Shown: one piece after another, positions 57,427 to 64,000 of the stretch
Position numbering within the stretch: the first letter of the stretch is position 1
How the letters are laid out: each line of letters begins with the position of its first letter
Assembly (NCBI RefSeq): GCF_024323335.1
Contig: NC_066579.1
Location: forward strand, 247,187,575-247,251,574
From: Lathyrus oleraceus
Taxonomy: Eukaryota; Streptophyta; Magnoliopsida; Fabales; Fabaceae
Direction of reading: 5' to 3'
Length of the DNA: 64,000 nucleotides
Translations under genes and position numbers: made by a program
The notes under the pieces: generated by a model
Seen by the model: the letters and a program-made list of their open reading frames with translations, nothing else
What the model was told of the DNA's origin: nothing
Database searches by the model: none

Positions 57427-60400
57427 TGTAGCGGTAAATTCGTGACCATCAAACTATGGGTAAACTTGACATCAATAAAACCAGAGTCGCCACTGCGATT
57501 TTATTGTTTCCAAAAGAAAAGGGAAAAATACAAACAAAACCCAAAGATAATAAGTTTTCAAATCAAAACTAATAAAATGCCAGAGATTACAGGTAAGGGG
57601 GTTGGTTACACAGAGGGAAGGTGTTAGCACCCAATGTGTCCTAGGGAGCCTTTTTTTATGTTTGCATATGCTTTTGGTATAAAAGATGTTTGAGAAAAAT
57701 AGAGTGTGGGGGTGGGAAAAGAATTTATTTAATATATTTTTGTGTTTGACAAGACCGAACCTTCGGTCTTGTGCCTATGTACCAACATAAAAATGAGGGA
57801 TCAAAACCTCATAGTTCGTGGTAAAAATTTCAAATAAGTTGGTGAATTGATTTTAACAAAAGTTAATAAGAAAAGGCTCAAAGGGGCCAAAAGTTTGTCT
57901 GGAGTTGTTAGTTCTTTTTGTGTTTTGAAATCTCAAGTCAATTTGATTAAGTTTATTTACAAATTTGATTTAAGAAAGAGTTTGAAAATTCAATGGCATA
58001 AGGCCAAAGTTTCTAACTATTAAAACAAAGTCTAAGTTTGAAACCACAAGCAAAGAAAGTTTTTGAAAGGGGGGAGAGATTTTGAAATTTAAGAAGTGGA
58101 AGGAGATGAAGAGATTATCATAAGCACAAAGTTAAAACTTAAGAGTTGAAAAGATCTGACTAATGGGATGCAATCCATCAAACAAGACTGTCATATAGAA
58201 ACCCTTTTTACTTTGGATTTTAATCAAGCAATGATCAAGAAGCAATAAGTAATATCCAGACATTATGAAGATCAAGGCATCAAATAAAGATAGCCACATC
58301 CAATCAAGCATCTCCAATAGCTAGCAATCTTCATTGTCTAATCCTAAGTCCAAAAGTTCAGATCAAGAAGCAAATAAGGAATGTTGCCTAATCCTAAGTC
58401 CAAAAGTTCAGATCAAGTTCAACAATCCACCGGATGTTTTTAGGGTTTTTCTTGTTATTAGGTATTTTAAGGTCCTAAGACCACAAACAAAACAAAAACA
58501 CAAAAACAATATATATACAATCACAAGATATGGCTCAAATGAGCAAAGTGAATATGACTTAATCATAAACAAGTTATATGAAATGTAAATGGCAATGAAT
58601 GATAAATGACTAAAATTTAAATTTCATAATAGTAAATGACTTGAAAGTAAAGCAATATTAACAAGAGTAGGTCTAATGTTAGTCAAAAGTTAGTCAAGTG
58701 TTAAAAGTGATTTTAATTGATTAAGTCATTCTATGGAGAACACTCAACCATTCATTCACAAGTATGAATCCTTAAACCAAGACATTTTCCATGAGAAGGG
58801 CTCCAACTTGGATAATTCAACAAGTATGCTACTAGCTCCCATGAAAGGAAAAAAGGTCAAGTCTCCACACTATGCCCTGAAGAATGGGAGACTTACAATC
58901 TCACTTACTAGAATGCTATGCCTCGAGGGTCAAATTTTGCTCTATGTTAAGCAATCGTAATTGGACTTATGTTAAAGTCACAATATCTGAGGTCGGGCAA
59001 TAACAATATAGGTGTTAATGCATGTTAGAGATTTGGTATGAAGAACCAAACTCGTAAAACATACCACACACTAAAAGAAAAGTCAAGAGGGAGTGAGCTA
59101 TCTCAGTCATACTTGTATTGATTCATCTGACACAAGGTCGTTGATGAATCAATTAGGCTTTAGACATTACAGATTTCATTGGTCAAATTATGGAATGGGG
59201 AAGAATAGGGATGAAGATGAAGAGGTAGGGGGAGATAGAAAAACAAATTGATCATGGGAGGACTTTCGTCAAATCAAAACCATCCATTCATTTTAGGAGA
59301 TGAAATTTACATTTCATCAATCCCCTAAATCCAATGGTTTTGATCCAACAAAAATCAAATCAATCTTGACCAAGGCCCAAACAGAAAGTCAAACATCACA
59401 AGACCCTAAAAATGGCTCAACAATATTTTCAAGCATTTAATTATTTAAAAAACAATTTAAAAATGAATTAAAATACATGTTAATTTGGTCAAAACCTAAA
59501 ATCCCTTCAAAACACCAAATAAATGGCAAAGGGATTTATCCTAGGTCTAACAAGGTCAAAGTACCTTAGACAAAAAATTTCACTATTTTTGAAAAGTCAG
59601 AAGTATTTTTAAACAATTAAAAATATGCAAAAAAATATTTAATCCATGAAAAATATCAAAATTAATCCAAAAAATAATTTTAATTCAGAATATGGAAGAG
59701 AAAAATATTTAAAGATTTTTGGTGAAGGTCCCATATTTTTTGGATTAAAAATGACATTAATATGAATTAAACAAAACAAAGGGATTAAATGAAAAATCAG
59801 AAAATAAAAAGAAATTCAAAAAAACAAGGGTCATCAGATCCCCCTCATTAATTGAGGTGGAAGATTTGATGGTCACGCGCTAGAATGCACCAAACACCTG
59901 AGTCAAACGCGCAACACAAGTGGTTATCAAAATGGAAGGCTGATATTAAAATGTGGATTTATGATCAGATGGCTTGGACCTTGCCAATGCACCACCGGAG
60001 CCCTAGCTCCGGTCATCTTCTCCGGTGGACCTCACCGGACTGATCCACCCTTAACTAAATGAAAAATAGAAAGTGAGTACATGTTTTTGAAGGAAAAATG
60101 CTCAGGAGCACGAATCTGGCCTCCATTTCTTCTAATTCTAAGTATATTGAAAGACACATGGATTTGAAATATGAGGCTCATGATCCGAGTTTCTTCGATT
60201 TGACCTCAAAGCAACTCAATCTTATTACGTACATTGGTAGGACTTTAGCAAAACAATAATCAATTAAAACAGATGAGAAATAAGAGAGAATCAAAGAAGA
60301 AAACTTTCTGAAATTTCACCTTCGAGGAGCTTCAAATTGGCTTGATCTTTCTTCCAATTTAGCTTGGCTTGACTCTAGAAGCTTATAAAATATAATTTTG

Positions 60401-62043
60401 ATGGTTAAAAAGCTTTGACTCTTGGAGTTTCAATTCAAAAATAGAATGAGAATTGAAACTCGATTTCTCAAGAAATCTTCAAGATTATCCTTTCAATGGG
60501 TTTTGGGAGAGAATGGGGACGAAGCTTTGGCAAGAGGGATCCATTTTTGAACTCAAGGCACTTGTATTTATAGGCTTGCTCATTGCTTTTTGCATACTTC
60601 AAAAGTTCACCAAAATTGGAAAAGTGAGATCCATTCTTGCATGGGCGTGTGATAGGCCCATGCGATGATGTGATTCAATCCAAAAGTGATCATGAGCAAT
60701 GCTGAAAGTGTAACATGAATCCATGCATTTGAAATTGAAAAGTGGTAATAAGATTCATCCAAATGGGAGCATGAAGAATAACCATGCGCAAGTCATTCAA
60801 ACCTTGGCCAAATGAAATGATTTTGCACTTTTTCTAAAGAAGAGATCAAGGGGAACAACTTTCATGTTCAACACTTTTCCAATTGAAGCTTGGATCATGG
60901 TGAATTTTGAGGTGGAAGTTTGGAAAGCCAAACATAATTGAAAATTTTCTAAGTACCAAGTCAAATGTTCACTTCTTCCACCTTGAATAACTTTTACCAT
61001 GAGCTTCAAATGGAAAACGTTCCTTCACCAAAGTTGTAGCTCTTTCAAACCTCTTCAATTTGGTCATAAATTTGACCTAATTTGGATTTGGTATGAGGGA
61101 GTAATGCATTTTAGAAGTTTAGGAATATTGCTTGTTCAATGGTAATGGCCCAAAATGACCTATAATGTTTCCTCTTGGAACATGCCCGTGAAAGTTGAAT
61201 TTGAAGTTTCTTAAAGAATCAAACTTGGAGAGAATATCTTGAAATTGATCATGAAACTTGGGTGGCCTTCATATCATAAAAATTAAGCAAGTTATGGTCC
61301 TTTGAAGTTGACCTCCTAACTAGGGCACAAGAAAAACTAGCTCTTGACCTCAACATAAAAGTTGTTTGTAATGTCATAAGGAGTAACTCTGCTCTTGTAA
61401 TCATTTTCATATGACAAAAATTGTAGGAGATAAGGTCAAGTGAACCCCAGTTTTGGCCAGTTGACTTTCTCTGGTCAACCACCATGAAGCAACTTGCAAA
61501 CATGATGCTCTCTTGATCTTTTGGACTCATGGAGAATCATATATGTATAATATGATGTATAATGAAGTATACCTTAACATATTTGATCAAATGTTGAAGG
61601 AACTTGCTAAGGAAGTTACACAAGATACCTAGATGAATTAGGGCTTCCAAGGAAAACAAGCTTCAAACTTTTGATGAATTCTTGATCAAAATGATAAATG
61701 AAGATCATTGGGACCCATATATGATGTATAGAACCAATGTGAACCATCTCTTGATTGATCTCCTTACATTGAGGGTCTCAAACCCTAGTTGTGAGCTTGG
61801 TGAGGCATTGGTGGATGCACAGACTACCTATAAAAGAAACAAAGCTATACATAGACATATTTTTTGTATCTTTGTTAGTAAATAATGAAAAACGAAGTAT
61901 GATACAATCAAATGTGCTTTATGATCTCTCCCAATGCAAACCCAATGAATGAGGGGTAAGGAGGATGCCAACGTGTGATCTGAAAGCCAATGAAAATGAT
62001 GAGATAGCACGAGGGATCTTAGGGTCAAAATTGGGGTCTTACA
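57427..62043 (-). repeat. LTR1 of element B (complete, 4.6 kb)
   Basis: 4,617 bp, from TGTAGCGGTAAATTCG to GTCTTACA. Contains a TATA box (60565-60572), the GC-rich double hairpin (59994-60039) and the longest form of the ACAAGACC hairpin (57749-57772, 11-bp arms ACAAGACCGAA/TTCGGTCTTGT). Its last ~0.9 kb resembles the element A LTR tail more than LTR2. No gene. Confidence 0.85.
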
Positions 62044-62048
62044 AGTAG
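62044..62048. repeat. Right target-site duplication of composite element B (degenerate)
   Basis: AGTAG, one mismatch from GGTAG. The sequence beyond continues the element A LTR. Confidence 0.6.
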
Positions 62049-63846
62049 GTCTTCAGACAATCAAAGATCAAGAAAAATGATGGAGAATTGAGGGAGAATC
62101 GAAAAAGATAAAAATATAAAAATTGACCTTCGGTTTGCTTCAATTGAGCTCGATCTTCCTTTCAATTTGGCTTGGCTTCCTTCTATCAACTTGCAGGAGA
62201 TGAAATTAATGATCAAAGGGCTTGGATTCTTGGAGTTTCAATTCAAAAATAGAATAAGAATTGAAACTAGGTTTCTTAAGAAATCTTAAAGATTATCCTT
62301 TCAAAGGGGTTTGAGGAAGAAGCAGGTCGAAGCTTGGGCAAGAGGGTCCTCATTATGATCACAAATGTCTTGTATTTATAGGGTTTTGCATTGCTTTTCA
62401 TACACTTGAAAATTTAGGCAAAATTGGAAAGGATAGTTAATGCTTGCACCGGTGTACGATATGCCCATGAGATGATTGGAATAGGTCCACAAATGATCAT
62501 GAATGATGTTGAAAGCTTAACACGAGGCCATGGAATTTTACTTGAGAAATGATCATGTGATTCATCCAAATGGGACCAGGAGAGTAACCATGCGCAAGTC
62601 ATTCAGATCTTATCCAAATGAGGTAATCTTGGACTTTTTAGAAAGGTGGCATCAAGGGAACAACTTTCATGTTGAATGCCATTCTATTTGAATCTTGGAT
62701 CATGATGAAGTTTAAGGTGGAAGTTTGACAAATCAAACATAAAAGAAATTTTTCTAAGTACCAAGTCAAATATGCATTTCTTCAACCTTGAATAACTTTT
62801 GCTATGGGTTTCAAATTGAAATGATTCCCTCATAAAAGTTGTAGTTATTTCAATCCTATTCATTTTGGTCACAAATTTGATCTCATTTGGATTTGTCATG
62901 AAGGAGTTATGCATTTTAGAAGTTGAGGAATATTGCTTGTTCAATGGTAATGGCCCAAAATGACCTATAATGTTTCCTCTTGGAACATGCCCTTGAAAGT
63001 TGAATTTGAAGTTTCTTAAAGAATCAAAGTTGGTGAAAAAATCTTGAAATTGATCATGAAATTTGGGTGTCCTTCATATCATAAAAATTAAGCAAGTTAT
63101 GGTCCTTAGAAGTTGACCTCCTAACTAGGGCACAAGCAAAACTAGCTCTTGACCTCAACATAAAAGTTGTTTGGAATTTCATAAGGAGTAACTTTGCTCT
63201 TGGAATCATTTTCATATGACAAAAATTGTAGGAGATAAGGTCAAGTGAACCCCAGTTTTGGCCAGTTGACTTTCTCTGGTCAACCACCATGAACCAACTT
63301 GCAAACTTGATGCTCTCTTGATCTTTTGGACTCATGGAGAATCATATATGTATAATATGATGTATAATGAAGTATACCTTAACATATTTGATCAAATGCT
63401 GAAGGAACTTGCTAAGGAAGTCACACAAGATATCTAGATGAATTAGGGCTTCCAAGGAAAACAAGCTTCAACTCTTGATGAATTCTTGATCGAAATGATA
63501 AATGAAGATCATTGGGACCCATATATGATGTATAGAACCAATGTGAACAATCTCTTTATTGATCTCCTTGCATTGAGGGTCTCAAACCCTAGTTGTGAGC
63601 CTGATGAGGCATTGGTGGATGCACACACTACCTATAAAAGAAACAAAGCTACACATAGACATATTTTTGGTATTTTTGTTAGTAAATAATGAAAAACAAA
63701 GTATGATACAATCAAATGTGCTTCGTGATCTCTCCCAATGCAAACCCAATGAATGAGGGTAAGGAGGATGCCAACGTGTGATCTGAAAGCCATTGAAAAT
63801 GATGAGATAGCACGAGGGATCTTAGGGTCAAAATTGGGGTCTTTCA
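62044..63846 (-). repeat. 5' LTR of element A, U3 part
   Basis: Continues LTR A from 12738. It has a TATA box at 62373-62380 and ends TCTTTCA (TCTTACA in LTR1). No gene; a plus-strand open frame near 63486-63689 is shared with the other LTRs but lies antisense. Confidence 0.75.
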
Positions 63847-64000
63847 AGTAGGTCTTCACACAACCAAAGATCAAGAAAAATGATGGAGAATTGAGGGAGA
63901 ACCGAAAAAGATAAAAATATGAAAATTCACCTTCGGTTTGCTTCAATTGAGCTCGATCTTCCTTTCAATTTGGCTTGGCTTCCTTCTATCAACTTGCAGG
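63847..64000 (-). repeat. Start of a second copy of the 1.8-kb LTR A segment
   Basis: From AGTAGGTCTTCA it repeats 62044-62200 with only a few differences. The unit length is 1,803 bp. The copy runs off the window end. Confidence 0.75.

Larger units (their letters stand above)
12739..62043 (-). mobile_element. Composite element B: Ogre-like, with three LTR copies
   Basis: Minus-strand order: LTR1 (62043-57427), primer site, ORF1 remnant, gag-pro, pol, 3' UTR, polypurine tract, LTR2 (19915-15322), second primer site, leader, ORF1 part, then a junction into a truncated LTR3 (13560-12739). This is an LTR-body-LTR-body-LTR arrangement in which the second body has lost gag, pol and 3' UTR. A single degraded 5-bp target duplication brackets the whole. 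The sequence between 25943 and 51429 is the later Og1 insertion, and 51855-52891 is a solo LTR. All coding regions are decayed. Confidence 0.75.

Noticed and set aside
61249..61530. 93-codon frame shared with 63054-63335
   Set aside because: Explained by the LTR tail duplication; not open in LTR2 and no domain seen.

Overview
This window is repeat-dense nuclear DNA from a plant, most likely a legume of the tribe Fabeae (pea, vetch, faba bean, lentil group). The evidence is a very large Ogre-type Ty3/gypsy retrotransposon (Tat lineage) with an extra ORF1 before gag, a split gag-pro / pol, a tRNA-Arg-type primer binding site and >6 kb LTRs, nested inside older relatives. The species cannot be fixed from the sequence. 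I see no host gene, no tRNA or rRNA gene and no bacterial feature; every long open frame on the minus strand belongs to a retroelement.

Layout (nesting, oldest first). (1) Element A, minus strand: internal region 1-9798 (decayed pol, gag-pro and ORF1) and its 5' LTR, which starts at 9799, is interrupted at 12738 and resumes at 62044-63846. Its 3' LTR lies left of the window. (2) Composite element B, minus strand, 12739-62043, inserted in the LTR of A with a degraded GGTAG target duplication. B carries three LTR copies: a complete LTR (57427-62043), a complete central LTR (15322-19915) and a truncated one (12739-13560). Its main body has decayed gag-pro and pol; the remnant between the central and left LTRs keeps only a leader and part of ORF1. 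(3) Two later insertions in B: a 1,037-bp solo Ty1/copia-type LTR (51855-52891, target duplication AACAG), and Og1 (25943-51429, target duplication TCATG), a complete 25.5-kb Ogre.

Og1 is the only element that looks potentially functional. On the minus strand it reads: 5' LTR (6,363 bp), primer binding site, leader, ORF1 (plant-mobile-domain-like N-terminal half plus coiled coil), gag-protease ORF (1,104 codons), a short candidate intron, pol ORF (1,155 codons; RT, two RNase H domains, integrase), a 2.8-kb 3' UTR, polypurine tract, 3' LTR (6,362 bp). Its LTRs differ at about 15 substitutions and one indel by eye (~0.24%), so it is a recent insertion, while A and B carry many stops, frameshifts and active-site losses.

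The most interesting signal is in the noncoding parts. I found several families of short inverted repeats whose stems change sequence but stay complementary: about 35 palindromic units around a TTACCG core in the Og1 3' UTR; tandem stem-loops directly downstream of the pol stop codon in all three pol copies, several with a shared internal loop and GNRA-type tetraloops; and a pair of adjacent hairpins near the LTR end, shared by the Og1 and A/B families. These look like conserved RNA structures of Ogre elements and are the best candidates for something undescribed.
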